Shown here piece after piece: positions 11,944 through 24,988 of a stretch of DNA of 64,000 bases. The position numbers and the translations under genes are program-made. Origin of the DNA: Phytophthora colocasiae (Eukaryota > Oomycota > Peronosporomycetes > Peronosporales > Peronosporaceae); contig JAGKQI010000087.1 in the NCBI GenBank assembly GCA_018806915.1, forward strand, positions 1,116,001 through 1,180,000, written 5' to 3'. The notes beneath the pieces are model-generated. The model saw only the letters and a list, made by a program, of their open reading frames with translations, had not been told where the DNA came from and ran no database searches. Each line of letters starts with the position of its first letter. The first letter of the stretch is position 1.

Positions 11944-13073
11944 TCAACTGCTTACGAGAAACTGGTCAATGGTGAGCTGAACGACTCTCTTTTTTCTTGC
12001 TCCGTGCTCAGAGAGCTTCCGCTTGTGTTTCTCCCAACTTATCACGCCTCTGCAATTGCGAGAACCGCACAAACACTCAACGACTAGCTGCTCGCCATCA
12101 ACAATCACATAAGCACGTTCAAAGTGAACACTACGAACACATACACAAACAACACTCTCCACATCTCACCTCACTTTCGACATACTGGAACTGATAGTCG
12201 AGTGTCAACTCTTCTCCCGCTTGCACGTCACGAATGGCAAATAGTCCACATCGCTCGAGGCCACGGACGTTCCACTTCTCAAACGCGCAGTTAGGATCAC
12301 ACGAATGATTTACAAAACGTGTTCGACCCCCAAAGCGAGTGGCGTCAATGACTTTTTGCGCGCTCACACGTAGCATGTAGTGGCGCTTAGAGCTTCGATA
12401 AGACTGGAATGTGAACACAGCCTTAGTACCACAGGATGCAAACGCACATTCTGGCAACCACCCTACCTCATAGCGTATCATGGCGTCATGGTTGTTTAGC
12501 ACCTCTCCTACGTACTCGCCTACGTACTGGCCAGCGTGTATGATCTCCATCGCCAGCAGCCCAACCCCCTTTCGACCACAGTCTACCACTGCGGTCGCGA
12601 CGAAAGACCCCATTTGCAGCTGCCGGTTTGTGCACAATATTCCACACGGACAGCTCTCGACTGCGCATTCGTAGCGCATCTACCACAACCATGTCCTTAG
12701 AACCCTCACATGCCATGTATCTACTGTCTACGACCACGTACGGCACGATTAATGCAGCCTTCCCCACAACCCTGCCTGGTCTGGTCATCAATTGTACAAC
12801 CACAGATCTGGATTTCGCCCTTGGAGGTTTATTCAGTACATTAACACACGCAAACCAACTAAAACAATCAGCAACTGGAGTGGGAACGGTACGGCAACGA
12901 CGTACATTTTCGCTTACCTGTTGCGCTTCAAGCCACTTGCCGCCGACTACCACATTCGCTTCCACTATCCGAACCGCCTCAAACGCTTCCTCAACCGAAC
13001 TAGCCATCATACACGACGCATGCACAACACCAGTCGGATCGACCATGGATATTGGCCGGCACCAATTCATCAT
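11944..13073 (-). CDS. SET-domain protein lysine methyltransferase, copy 2 (intact, 3 exons)
   Basis: The predicted exons on the minus strand are 13073-12918, 12679-12170 and 12087-11944, with GT-AG introns of 238 and 82 nt. All joins stay in frame, giving 52+170+47 = 269 aa. Exon 2 holds an AWS-like pre-SET cysteine cluster (YECAVESCPCG) and the SET domain: GVGLLAMEIIHAGQYVGEY, RFVNHSCDPNC (cofactor and active-site NHSC) and GEELTLDYQFQ. Exon 3 supplies the post-SET zinc cysteines CLCGSRNC and a basic tail. The AWS-SET-postSET order is that of SETD2/ASH1-type H3K36 methyltransferases; the true substrate is unknown. The exon 2-3 join is well supported because it restores SET to post-SET. The first intron is less certain. 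Carriage of a chromatin modifier by a Helitron is unusual. Confidence 0.8.
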
Positions 13074-13366
13074 GGAAAGATCAGCTCATGCAGCACGCAC
13101 CGCACCCTGTCCCGCATTTCCCCACGTCTCGTCTTTCTTGAAGCAACAGGGCGATTCATACATAGTTTTAACCATATCACTAGCGCCGACGAGGTCTCAG
13201 GGAAATGGCGCTTGAACACTACTTCTCAGAACGAAGAACGAGAGCGAACTTCTCCTCGCCCAACTAACGGCGGTATTCATGACCAACAAACTTAACAGCA
13301 CATTTTCCATTTTGCTCGGCAGTCCAACACTCCGCTTCTCATAACGCCAGCATTATCCTGCTATCC

Positions 13367-14147
13367 ATGCCTCCCAAGAAACACGCAAAGCTACAGCAAG
13401 TTGATGAGCCGACACCGCCATCCTCCTCAACGTACATGCCTACACCGACAAACGTCTCGCTCCTGGGCAAGTCATCTTCTCCTTATTGTCTCCACCGCGT
13501 CCAGCGCCCAAACATGAGCGCACTGCTACGAAGTCACTGCCTACCGAGTACGTCTCGCCAGTTAAGAAACTCAAAAAATCGATGGAGCAACACAAACGCC
13601 GTTTCTTTGACACCATCGAAGGTACCTCCTTGTTTCAAATTTGTTTTTATGTTCTAACATATATGATCTCACCTAGATTTACGCGACTTCATCACGAACA
13701 ATGACATGGATGACCCTAACACCCGAGCCTCTGTGCGAGTTCAAGGACGAGTCTTATGGATGCGCAACGATCAAAGTGAATAATACAACGCGTTACCTCC
13801 GCATCTACCTTGGCGAACAGCGAGCGTCCGAGCCGCTGGACGAACAAGTAGCGGTAATTTTGCGTTGCTAGCGGCTCACTACAACCCTTCCCTTCAGCTC
13901 ATGTACATGCACTCACCATAACGTTTTGCACGCTCTCTAGATCTTTCAAGAGGCACAACAGGATGACCCGTTCGAAGCCAACCAGTACCTGCTTACGGTG
14001 TCGCTCTACGACATCAACGCTGACAATCCAATGCTCCCGCAACCAGGAACGATCATCTCGTTCGCACCCACCAAGTTGCGCGTCTACCCCGACTGCTGTC
14101 AGCTCGACACCAAGCTTCACCTCATCAACGTAATTACGCCACCATGA
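13367..14147 (+). pseudogene. OB-fold-like Helitron protein, copy 2 (two frameshifts)
   Basis: Compared with the copy at 3606, this one lacks one C near 13481 (exon 1) and has one extra A near 13774 (tcaaagtgaa, exon 2). Each change shifts the frame. The splice sites and exon 3 are preserved. It belongs to unit 2. Confidence 0.75.
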
Positions 14148-14605
14148 AGCAACTATTGCATTTGAATGATCGCACATGCCAGTAACCCACTCATTCAAAC
14201 ACTTATTTCACTATGTACACACAATCATTACGCTACGTACCATCCTTGATACGTCTGTGCCGTGGCCAAAACCACTTTCAAGCGTCCTACCTGACGAAAA
14301 ACAACTTAGCCATAATCGTTCACATCTTTCTCCATAATAAATTTCATACAGATTCGAACTACAAACCCGGAGCCTTTGGTCCGGTACGCAATGAGAACTA
14401 TCATAGGGGGGTGCACAGGGGCCGTGTCTGTCATCACTCAACCTTCGTGCGACATCGTTATTGCAACATAGTGCAACTTCTGAGCACCTTCAACGTTGTG
14501 GGCAGTAACTTAAGTGTGGTCCACACCTTTGCCACTCGCAGAGCGTTTTCATCGCTGCCGGAAGGGCGCCGGCAAGGTGATGTCCATGGGCGTAGTCGTA
14601 GGCCA

Positions 14606-15637
14606 ATCAAATTCTGAGCAATCGCATCGGCCGTGAAATCAGAGCTGTTCCCAACGGAAATGGATGCGTACAGCGGGTTGTGAAGCTTGTAGAACGCAAG
14701 CAAATCATCGATGACTTCGCGACGCACGCGGTGCATTTCACGTACGCGCGCTTGCTGTTCGGTGGTAAATGGCCCAGCAAGCACAACACGATATGTCCCC
14801 AAGAGAAATCGGTAGCAGCGTCGCGGCCGGCCCTGGCGAAGCGTCAAACGCTAGGCAGTGTGATCGTATCGCGCGGTGTGCACCGTCGCGCATAACACGG
14901 GTCACACAGACGACTGACACGGGCTGAGTAATCAATCGTTCGGGCAACGTGACGTCCATGAATCGCATCGGCAGCGTCCCAATTGCAAATCCATTCTTGA
15001 TCGCAAACTTCGGCACCGTTTGCTTCAACAAGCTGTTGTTGCACTCTTCACAGACTTGCACGTACCCATCCTCATGTATCCCCCTTCTAGACAATAACAT
15101 GCCGCTCAGACACGAGTGCAGCTCAGAGCAGTCATACTCGACTATAAGTTCCAGTGGCAAGCCTTCACCATCGCTTACGAGTAGCGAGTGCATGTTGTCA
15201 ATGCGGTCACGATCGGTAACGTCCACGAGATGAATTGATTTCCACAGCACATTACGGTCACAAACCGCACACACGGTCTCATCGAGTCCATGTGCGCCAA
15301 GCGCTAACCGCAGACGCTGCAGTACATTGCTCTTCGCCTCAACCGACACAGGATACAACCTTGGAATTTCGATGTCGCCCCAGGCACAATGGTTCTCAAA
15401 GCACCGTCCAATGATTGACTGACTTGTCTGACCACATGCCGGTGTAGATGATGATGAAGTTGGAAGTGTAGTATTCACCGCGCGCTCCGTTCCTGCCGCA
15501 GACGCTACTCGACGGCGATGATGACTCTCCCGATCACGACGACGCCTATCATCACTTGCAGCCGGCGTCTCTCGACCACGTCGGCGTCGAGCTGACAACC
15601 GATTCCGCTCCCGCCTTTCGTCGGCCGTCAAAGGCAT
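14606..15637 (-). pseudogene. RepHel 5' fragment in unit 3
   Basis: This matches the first roughly 340 codons of RepHel (equivalent to 10297-11339). It starts at the same methionine (15637) and includes the Arg-rich N-terminus and the cysteine pairs (CAVCDRN, CEECNNS). An 8-bp deletion near 14800 shifts the frame. The HUH nuclease core and the helicase are absent, so it cannot drive transposition. Confidence 0.9.
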
Positions 15638-16241
15638 GGAAACGCTCTATGTCTTGAGCGAGAGTAACTGAAGCAGTGCAGACATCAAATCATTGGTGGT
15701 AATACTTTGAAACCGACAACACAAACGTGAGCTTACCGTCCGACTACCATAAAGAGCTAATGGCACGTTGTAGTATGACAACAGAAACGATAACCCAACC
15801 CACCGTCTGACTATCATTAAGTGCAGTGGCACGGTCCCAGCGAGCGATGCCGTCGAGAGTGCATAATTAACCGGATGATACGATTGGACATGAGCTTCAC
15901 CCTCCTTCGAATAAGAACTATGTGCATGGTATCAACCGCAAGTTCTACGGCAACGCACGGTGCCCCTCAGTTCTTCTTATATCAGAGCATATTGATGCAA
16001 AACATTACGTGCTGTATCTTCACTGCCTTGGTCAACTCTGACAACCGCTAAGAGTGAATTCTTCATCGAATTCTCCATCGCACGCAAACAGCTTGGCAAA
16101 GGTGGAGGCGCTCGCTTTCGATAACCATAACTGTACTGATGAAGTCAATTACCCGTGCGTGACGCACCTGGCTTCCAACAGCATAACTACATCCTTAGCA
16201 TTGCTGTCGTATGCCAGAACCACTCATATTCACCGACATGT

Positions 16242-17369
16242 TCAACTGCTTACGAGAAACTGGTCAATGGTGAGCTGAACGACTCTCTTTTTTCTTGCTC
16301 CGTGCTCAGAGAGCTTCCGCTTGTGTTTCTCCCAACTTATCACGCCTCTGCAATTGCGAGAACCGCACAAACACTCAACGACTAGCTGCTCGCCATCAAC
16401 AATCACATAAGCACGTTCAAAGTGAACACTACGAACACATACACAAACAACACTCTACATCTCACCTCACTTTCGACATACTGGAACTGATAGTCGAGTG
16501 TCAACTCTTCTCCCGCTTGCACGTCACGAATGGCAAATAGTCCACATCGCTCGAGGCCACGGACGTTCCACTTCTCAAACGCGCAGTTAGGATCACACGA
16601 ATGATTTACAAAACGTGTTCGACCCCCAAAGCGAGTGGCGTCAATGACTTTTTGCGCGCTCACACGTAGCATGTAGTGGCGCTTAGAGCTTCGATAAGAC
16701 TGGAATGTGAACACAGCCTTAGTACCACAGGATGCAAACGCACATTCTGGCAACCACCCTACCTCATAGCGTATCATGGCGTCATGGTTGTTTAGCACCT
16801 CTCCTACGTACTCGCCTACGTACTGGCCAGCGTGTATGATCTCCATCGCCAGCAGCCCAACCCCTTTCGACCACAGTCTACCACTGCGGTCGCGACGAAA
16901 GACCCCATTTGCAGCTGCCGGTTTGTGCAACAATATTCCACACGGACAGCTCTCGACTGCGCATTCGTAGCGCATCTACCACAACCATGTCCTTAGAACC
17001 CTCACATGCCATGTATCTACTGTCTACGACCACGTACGGCACGATTAATGCAGCCTTCCCCACAACCCTGCCTGGTCTGGTCATCAATTGTACAACCACA
17101 GATCTGGATTTCGCCCTTGGAGGTTTATTCAGTACATTAACACACGCAAACCAACTAAAACAATCAGCAACTGGAGTGGGAACGGTACGGCAACGACGTA
17201 CATTTTCGCTTACCTGTTGCGCTTCAAGCCACTTGCCGCCGACTACCACATTCGCTTCCACTATCCGAACCGCCTCAAACGCTTCCTCAACCGAACTAGC
17301 CATCATACACGACGCATGCACAACACCAGTCGGATCGACCATGGATATTGGCCGGCACCAATTCATCAT
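16242..17369 (-). pseudogene. SET-domain methyltransferase, copy 3 (compensating indels)
   Basis: It has the same three-exon layout as copy 2 (exon 1 from 17369, exon 2 from 16975, stop at 16242). One inserted A near 16930 and one lost C near 16864 put about 20 residues between the pre-SET cysteines and the first SET motif out of frame. The frame then recovers, so NHSC and ELTLDY are intact. The altered stretch removes normal pre-SET sequence. Whether the protein folds cannot be told from the sequence. Confidence 0.7.
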
Positions 17370-17661
17370 GGAAAGATCAGCTCATGCAGCACGCACCGCA
17401 CCCTGTCCCGCATTTCCCCACGTCTCGTCTTTCTTGAAGCAACAGGGCGATTCATACATAGTTTTAACCATATCACTAGCGCGACGAGGTCTCAGGGAAA
17501 TGGCGCTTGAACACTACTTCTCAGAACGAAGAACGAGAGCGAACTTCTCCTCGCCCAACTAACGGCGGTATTCATGACCAACAAACTTAACAGCACATTT
17601 TCCATTTTGCTCGGCAGTCCAACACTCCGCTTCTCATAACGCCAGCATTATCCTGCTATCC

Positions 17662-18442
17662 ATGCCTCCCAAGAAACACGCAAAGCTACAGCAAGTTGAT
17701 GAGCCGACACCGCCATCCTCCTCAACGTACATGCCTACACCGACAAACGTCTCGCTCCTGGGCAAGTCATCTTCTCCCTTATTGTCTCCACCGCGTCCAG
17801 CGCCCAAACATGAGCGCACTGCTACGAAGTCACTGCCTACCGAGTACGTCTCGCCAGTTAAGAAACTCAAAAAATCGATGGAGCAACACAAACGCCGTTT
17901 CTTTGACACCATCGAAGGTACCTCCTTGTTTCAAATTTGTTTTTATGTTCTAACATATATGATCTCACCTAGATTTACGCGACTTCATCACGAACAATGA
18001 CATGGATGACCCTAACACCCGAGCCTCTGTGCGAGTTCAAGGACGAGTCTTATGGATGCGCAACGATCAAGTGAATAATACAACGCGTTACCTCCGCATC
18101 TACCTTGGCGAACAGCGAGCGTCCGAGCCGCTGGACGAACAAGTAGCGGTAATTTTGCGTTGCTAGCGGCTCACTACAACCCTTCCCTTCAGCTCATGTA
18201 CATGCACTCACCATAACGTTTTGCACGCTCTCTAGATCTTTCAAGAGGCACAACAGGATGACCCGTTCGAAGCCAACCAGTACCTGCTTACGGTGTCGCT
18301 CTACGACATCAACGCTGACAATCCAATGCTCCCGCAACCAGGAACGATCATCTCGTTCGCACCCACCAAGTTGCGCGTCTACCCCGACTGCTGTCAGCTC
18401 GACACCAAGCTTCACCTCATCAACGTAATTACGCCACCATGA
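17662..18442 (+). CDS. OB-fold-like Helitron protein, copy 3 (intact)
   Basis: All three exons are open and the splice sites match the copy at 3606. It differs by a few substitutions, including Val to Phe before DTIEG at the end of exon 1 and Arg to Pro in the RVYRDCC stretch (RVYPDCC), the latter shared with copy 2. The predicted product is again 212 aa. Confidence 0.65.
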
Positions 18443-18952
18443 AGCAACTATTGCATTTGAATGATCGCACATGCCAGTAACCCACTCATTCAAACACTTA
18501 TTTCACTATGTACACACAATCATTACGCTACGTACCATCCTTGATACGTCTGTGCCGTGGCCAAAACCACTTTCAAGCGTCCTACCTGACGAAAAACAAC
18601 TTAGCCATAATCGTTCACATCTTTCTCCATAATAAATTTCATACAGATTCGAACTACAAACCCGGAGCCTTTGGTCCGGTACGCAATGAGAACTATCATA
18701 GGGGGGTGCACAGGGGCCGTGTCTGTCATCACTCAACCTTCGTGCGACATCGTTATTGCAACATAGTGCAACTTCTGAGCACCTTCAACGTTGTGGGCAG
18801 TAACTTAAGTGTGGTCCACACCTTTGCCACTCGCAGAGCGTTTTCATCGCTGCCGGAAGGGCGCCGGCAAGGTGATGTCCATGGGCGTAGTCGCCGGCCA
18901 CAAGTCATGAAGACAAAAGCTACGAAGTGAACGATCTGGTCATCCGTCGCTT

Positions 18953-19122
18953 CCGAACGCGTGGGCTCCCACAGCGAGTAAGCCTCGATCCAAGTATCGT
19001 CGTTTGCCGGGTCACCCGCCACAAGGTCTGCAGTGGTGCGGAACGGCTTAAACAGCACAAGTGCGCACTTGCTTCGCTTCACGATGTACTCGTAGGGAGT
19101 TTCGGAGTCTACGAAGGGCATG
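18953..19122 (-). pseudogene. 170-bp RepHel remnant in unit 4
   Basis: This corresponds to 7613-7783 of unit 2, the linker between the Rep and helicase parts (contains TPYEYIVKRSKCALVLFKPF). On its 5' side it is fused to sequence equivalent to about 11546, and on its 3' side to the region downstream of the OB-fold gene. The same fusion recurs at 22225-22394 and 25499-25668, so units 4-6 descend from one deletion event. Confidence 0.85.
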
Positions 19123-19514
19123 CCGTCGAGAGTGCATCATTAACCGGATGATACGATTGGACATGAGCTTCACCCTCCTTCGAATAAGAACTATGTGCAT
19201 GGTATCAACCGCAAGTTCTACGGCAACGCACGGTGCCCCCTCAGTTCTTCTTATATCAGAGCATATTGATGCAAAACATTACGTGCTGTATCTTCACTGC
19301 CTTGGTCAACTCTGACAACCGCTAAGAGTGAATTCTTCATCGAATTCTCCATCGCACGCAAACAGCTTGGCGAAGGTGGAGGCGCTCGCTTTCGATAACC
19401 ATAACTGTACTGATGAAGTCAATTACGTGGCGTGACGCACCTGGCTTCCAACAGCATAACTACATCCTTAGCATTGCTGTCGTATGCCAGAACCACTCAT
19501 ATTCACCGACATGT

Positions 19515-20643
19515 TCAACTGCTTACGAGAAACTGGTCAATGGTGAGCTGAACGACTCTCTTTTTTCTTGCTCCGTGCTCAGAGAGCTTCCGCTTGTGTT
19601 TCTCCCAACTTATCACGCCTCTGCAATTGCGAGAACCGCACAAACACTCAACGACTAGCTGCTCGCCATCAACAATCACACAAGCACGTTCAAAGTGAAC
19701 ACTACGAACACATACACAAACAACACTCTCCACATCTCACCTCACTTTCGACATGCTGGAACTGATAGTCGAGTGTCAACTCTTCTCCCGCTTGCACGTC
19801 ACGAATGGCAAATAGTCCACATCGCTCGAGGCCACGGACGTTCCACTTCTCAAACGCGCAGTTAGGATCACACGAATGATTTACAAAACGTGTTCGACCC
19901 CAAAGCGAGGGGCGTCAATGACGTTTTGCGCGCTCACACGTAGCATGTAGTGGCGCTTAGAGCTTCGATAAGACTGGAATGTGAACACAGCCTTAGTACC
20001 ACAGGATGCAAACGCACATTCTGGCAACCACCCTACCTCATAGCGTATCATGGCGTCATGGTTGTTTAGCACCTCTCCTACGTACTCGCCTACGTACTGG
20101 CCAGCGTGTATGATCTCCATCGCCAGCAGCCCAACCCCCTTTCGACCACAGTCTACCACTGCGGTCGCGACGAAAGACCCCATTTGCAGCTGCCGGTTTG
20201 TGCACAATATTCCACACGGACAGCTCTCGACTGCGCATTCGTAGCGCATCTACCACAACCATGTCCTTAGAACCCTCACATGCCATGTATCTACTGTCTA
20301 CGACCACGTACGGCACGATTAATGCAGCCTTCCCCACAACCCTGCCTGGTCTGGTCATCAATTGTACAACCACAGATCTGGATTTCGCCCTTGGAGGTTT
20401 ATTCAGTACATTAACACACGCAAACCAACTAAAACAATCAGCAACTGGAGTGGGAACGGTACGGCAACGACGTACATTTTCGCTTACCTGTTGCGCTTCA
20501 AGCCACTTGCCGCCGACTGCCACATTCGCTTCCACTATCCGAACCGCCTCAAACGCTTCCTCAACCGAACTAGCCATCATACACGACGCATGCACAACAC
20601 CAGTCGGATCGACCATGGATATTGGCCGGCACCAATTCATCAT
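19515..20643 (-). pseudogene. SET-domain methyltransferase, copy 4 (frameshifted)
   Basis: Exon 1 (20643) and the first part of exon 2 (20249) are normal. One missing C near 19899 shifts the frame just before the NHSC motif and gives a stop at 19881. Exon 3 with the post-SET cysteines is still present (stop at 19515). The copy would make a SET domain lacking its active-site half. Confidence 0.85.
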
Positions 20644-20935
20644 GGAAAGATCAGCTCATGCAGCACGCACCGCACCCTGTCCCGCATTACCCCACGTCTC
20701 GTCTTTCTTGAAGCAACAGGGCGATTCATACATAGTTTTAACCATATCACTAGCGCGACGAGGTCTCAGGGAAATGGCGCTTGAACACTACTTCTCAGAA
20801 CGAAGAACGAGAGCGAACTTCTCCTCGCCCAACTAACGGCGGTATTCATGACCAACAAACTTAACAGCACATTTTCCAATTTGCTCGGCAGTCCAACACT
20901 CCGCTTCTCATAACGCCAGCATTATCCTGCTATCC

Positions 20936-21714
20936 ATGCCTCCCAAGAAACACGCAAAGCTACAGCAAGTTGATGAGCCGACACCGCCATCCTCCTCAAC
21001 GTACATGCCTACACCGACAAACGTCTCGCTCCTGGGCAAGTCATCTTCTCCTTATTGTCTCCACCGCGTCCAGCGCCCAAACATGAGCGCACTGCTACGA
21101 AGTCACTGCCTACCGAGTACGTCTCGCCATTTAAGAAACTCTAAAAATCGATGGAGCAACACAAACGCCTTTTCTTTGACACCATCGAAGGTACCTCCTT
21201 GTTTCAAATTTGTTTTTATGTTCTAACATATATGATCTCACCTAGATTTACGCGACTTCATCACGAACAATGTCATGGATGACCCTAACACCCGAGCCTC
21301 TGTGCGAGTTCAAGGACGAGTCTTATGGATGCGCAACGATCAAGTGAATAATACAACGCGTTACCTCCGCATCTACCTTGGCGAACAGCGAGCGTCCGAG
21401 CCGCTGGACGAACAAGTAGCGGTAATTTTGCGTTGCTAGCGGCTCACTACAACCCTTCCCTTCAGCTCATGTACATGCACTCACCATAACGTTTTGCACG
21501 CTCTCTAGATCTTTCAAGAGGCACAACAGGATGACCCGTTCGAAGCCAACCAGTACCTGCTTACGGTGTCGCTCTACGACATCAACGCTGACAATCAATG
21601 CTCCCGCAACCAGGAACGATCATCTCGTTCGCACCCACCAAGTTGCGCGTCTACCGCGACTGCTGTCAGCTCGACACCAAGCTTCACCTCATCAACGTAA
21701 TTACGCCACCATGA
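20936..21714 (+). pseudogene. OB-fold-like Helitron protein, copy 4 (broken)
   Basis: It lacks one C in exon 1 (near 21050), carries an A-to-T change that gives ctctaaaaa near 21141, and lacks one C in exon 3 (gacaatcaatg near 21597). It is the most damaged OB-fold copy in the array. Confidence 0.8.
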
Positions 21715-22786
21715 AGCAACTATTGCATTTGAATGATCGCACATGCCAGTAACCCACTCATTCAAACACTTATTTCACTATGTACACACAATCATTACGC
21801 TACGTACCATCCTTGATACGTCTGTGCCGTGGCCAAAACCACTTTCAAGCGTCCTACCTGACGAAAAACAACTTAGCCATAATCGTTCACATCTTTCTCC
21901 ATAATAAATTTCATACAGATTCGAACTACAAACCCGGAGCCTTTGGTCCGGTACGCAATGAGAACTATCATAGGGGGGTGCACAGGGGCCGTGTCTGTCA
22001 TCACTCAACCTTCGTGCGACATCGTTATTGCAACATAGTGCAACTTCTGAGCACCTTCAACGTTGTGGGCAGTAACTTAAGTGTGGTCCACACCTTTGCC
22101 ACTCGCAGAGCGTTTTCATCGCTGCCGGAAGGGCGCCGGCAAGGTGATGTCCATGGGCGTAGTCGCCGGCCACAAGTCATGAAGACAAAAGCTACGAAGT
22201 GAACGATCTGGTCATCCGTCGCTTCCGAACGCGTGGGCTCCCACAGCGAGTAAGCCTCGATCCAAGTATCGTCGTTTGCCGGGTCACCCGCCACAAGGTC
22301 TGCAGTGGTGCGGAACGGCTTAAACAGCACAAGTGCGCACTTGCTTCGCTTCACGATGTACTCGTAGGGAGTTTCGGAGTCTACGAAGGGCATGCCGTCG
22401 AGAGTGCATCATTAACCGGATGATACGATTGGACATGAGCTTCACCCTCCTTCGAATAAGAACTATGTGCATGGTATCAACCGCAAGTTCTACGGCAACG
22501 CACGGTGCCCCCTCAGTTCTTCTTATATCAGAGCATATTGATGCAAAACATTACGTGCTGTATCTTCACTGCCTTGGTCAACTCTGACAACCGCTAAGAG
22601 TGAATTCTTCATCGAATTCTCCATCGCACGCAAACAGCTTGGCGAAGGTGGAGGCGCTCGCTTTCGATAACCATAACTGTACTGATGAAGTCAATTACCC
22701 GGCGTGACGCACCTGGCTTCCAACAGCATAACTACATCCTTAGCATTGCTGTCGTATGCCAGAACCACTCATATTCACCGACATGT

Positions 22787-23916
22787 TCAACTGCTTACGA
22801 GAAACTGGTCAATGGTGAGCTGAACGACTCTCTTTTTTCTTGCTCCGTGCTCAGAGAGCTTCCGCTTGTGTTTCTCCCAACTTATCACGCCTCTGCAATT
22901 GCGAGAACCGCACAAACACTCAACGACTAGCTGCTCGCCATCAACAATCACACAAGCACGTTCAAAGTGAACACTACGAACACATACACAAACAACACTC
23001 TCCACATCTCACCTCACTTTCGACATGCTGGAACTGATAGTCGAGTGTCAACTCTTCTCCCGCTTGCACGTCACGAATGGCAAATAGTCCACATCGCTCG
23101 AGGCCACGGACGTTCCACTTCTCAAACGCGCAGTTAGGATCACACGAATGATTTACAAAACGTGTTCGACCCCCAAAGCGAGTGGCGTCAATGACTTTTT
23201 GCGCGCTCACACGTAGCATGTAGTGGCGCTTAGAGCTTCGATAAGACTGGAATGTGAACACAGCCTTAGTACCACAGGATGCAAACGCACATTCTGGCAA
23301 CCACCCTACCTCATAGCGTATCATGGCGTCATGGTTGTTTAGCACCTCTCCTACGTACTCGCCTACGTACTGGCCAGCGTGTATGATCTCCATCGCCAGC
23401 AGCCCAACCCCCTTTCGACCACAGTCTACCACTGCGGTCGCGACGAAAGACCCCATTTGCAGCTGCCGGTTTGTGCACAATATTCCACACGGACAGCTCT
23501 CGACTGCGCATTCGTAGCGCATCTACCACAACCATGTCCTTAGAACCCTCACATGCCATGTATCTACTGTCTACGACCACGTACGGCACGATTAATGCAG
23601 CCTTCCCCACAACCCTGCCTGGTCTGGTCATCAATTGTACAACCACAGATCTGGATTTCGCCCTTGGAGGTTTATTCAGTACATTAACACACGCAAACCA
23701 ACTAAAACAATCAGCAACTGGAGTGGGAACGGTACGGCAACGACGTACATTTTCGCTTACCTGTTGCGCTTCAAGCCACTTGCCGCCGACTGCCACATTC
23801 GCTTCCACTATCCGAACCGCCTCAAACGCTTCCTCAACCGAACTAGCCATCATACACGACGCATGCACAACACCAGTCGGATCGACCATGGATATTGGCC
23901 GGCACCAATTCATCAT
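22787..23916 (-). CDS. SET-domain methyltransferase, copy 5 (intact)
   Basis: All three exons are open (exon 1 from 23916, exon 2 from 23522, stop at 22787). The same splice sites and full AWS, SET and post-SET motifs are present as in copy 2. It differs from copy 2 by a few substitutions, such as Tyr to His after DYQFQ. Its retention in a unit that has lost RepHel is notable. Confidence 0.75.
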
Positions 23917-24207
23917 GGAAAGATCAGCTCATGCAGCACGCACCGCACCCTGTCCCGCATTACCCCACGTCTCGTCTTTCTTGAAGCAACAGGGCGATTC
24001 ATACATAGTTTTAACCATATCACTAGCGCGACGAGGTCTCAGGAAATGGCGCTTGAACACTACTTCTCAGAACGAAGAACGAGAGCGAACTTCTCCTCGC
24101 CCAACTAACGGCGGTATTCATGACCAACAAACTTAACAGCACATTTTCCAATTTGCTCGGCAGTCCAACACTCCGCTTCTCATAACGCCAGCATTATCCT
24201 GCTATCC

Positions 24208-24988
24208 ATGCCTCCCAAGAAACACGCAAAGCTACAGCAAGTTGATGAGCCGACACCGCCATCCTCCTCAACGTACATGCCTACACCGACAAACGTCTCG
24301 CTCCTGGGCAAGTCATCTTCTCCCTTATTGTCTCCACCGCGTCCAGCGCCCAAACATGAGCGCACTGCTACGAAGTCACTGCCTACCGAGTACGTCTCGC
24401 CAGTTAAGAAACTCAAAAAATCGATGGAGCAACACAAACGCCGTTTCTTTGACACCATCGAAGGTACCTCCTTGTTTCAAATTTGTTTTTATGTTCTAAC
24501 ATATATGATCTCACCTAGATTTACGCGACTTCATCACGAACAATGTCATGGATGACCCTAACACCCGAGCCTCTGTGCGAGTTCAAGGACGAGTCTTATG
24601 GATGCGCAACGATCAAGTGAATAATACAACGCGTTACCTCCGCATCTACCTTGGCGAACAGCGAGCGTCCGAGCCGCTGGACGAACAAGTAGCGGTAATT
24701 TTGCGTTGCTAGCGGCTCACTACAACCCTTCCCTTCAGCTCATGTACATGCACTCACCATAACGTTTTGCACGCTCTCTAGATCTTTCAAGAGGCACAAC
24801 AGGATGACCCGTTCGAAGCCAACCAGTACCTGCTTACGGTGTCGCTCTACGACATCAACGCTGACAATCCAATGCTCCCGCAACCAGGAACGATCATCTC
24901 GTTCGCACCCACCAAGTTGCGCGTCTACCGCGACTGCTGTCAGCTCGACACCAAGCTTCACCTCATCAACGTAATTACGCCACCATGA
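24208..24988 (+). CDS. OB-fold-like Helitron protein, copy 5 (intact)
   Basis: The three exons and two introns match the copy at 3606 and no frameshift is seen. Exon 2 carries an Asp to Val change near its start (NNVMDD). The predicted product is 212 aa. It is divergent from the intact SET copy 5. Confidence 0.65.

Larger units (their letters stand above)
4631..14392 (-). mobile_element. Helitron unit 2 (full-length, 9762 bp)
   Basis: This is the only unit carrying the Rep-helicase gene (5296-11339, minus). It also carries an intact SET gene (11944-13073, minus) and an OB-fold gene copy (13367-14147, plus). The shorter units can all be derived from it, or from a close relative, by internal deletion. 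Confidence 0.85.
14393..18687 (-). mobile_element. Helitron unit 3 (deletion derivative, 4295 bp)
   Basis: This unit keeps about 1 kb of the 5' end of RepHel but lacks the rest. The left breakpoint is at about 14605, where sequence downstream of the OB-fold gene joins the position equivalent to about 10300 in unit 2. It has its own SET and OB-fold copies. Confidence 0.85.
18688..21959 (-). mobile_element. Helitron unit 4 (deletion derivative, 3272 bp)
   Basis: First of three near-identical short units. RepHel is reduced to a 170-bp internal piece (18953-19122) between two deletion breakpoints. The unit carries SET and OB-fold copies that are both damaged. Confidence 0.85.

Noticed and set aside
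12628..13215. Long plus-strand ORF (195-221 codons) opposite the SET gene, repeated in every unit
   Set aside because: It is a shadow on the opposite strand of SET exon 1, intron 1 and exon 2. It repeats only because the DNA repeats, and its composition (rich in Thr/Ser/Arg) shows no domain.
14213..14617. Plus-strand ORFs of 134-147 codons spanning the unit junctions
   Set aside because: They cross the element boundary and the terminal stem-loop and show no protein family features.
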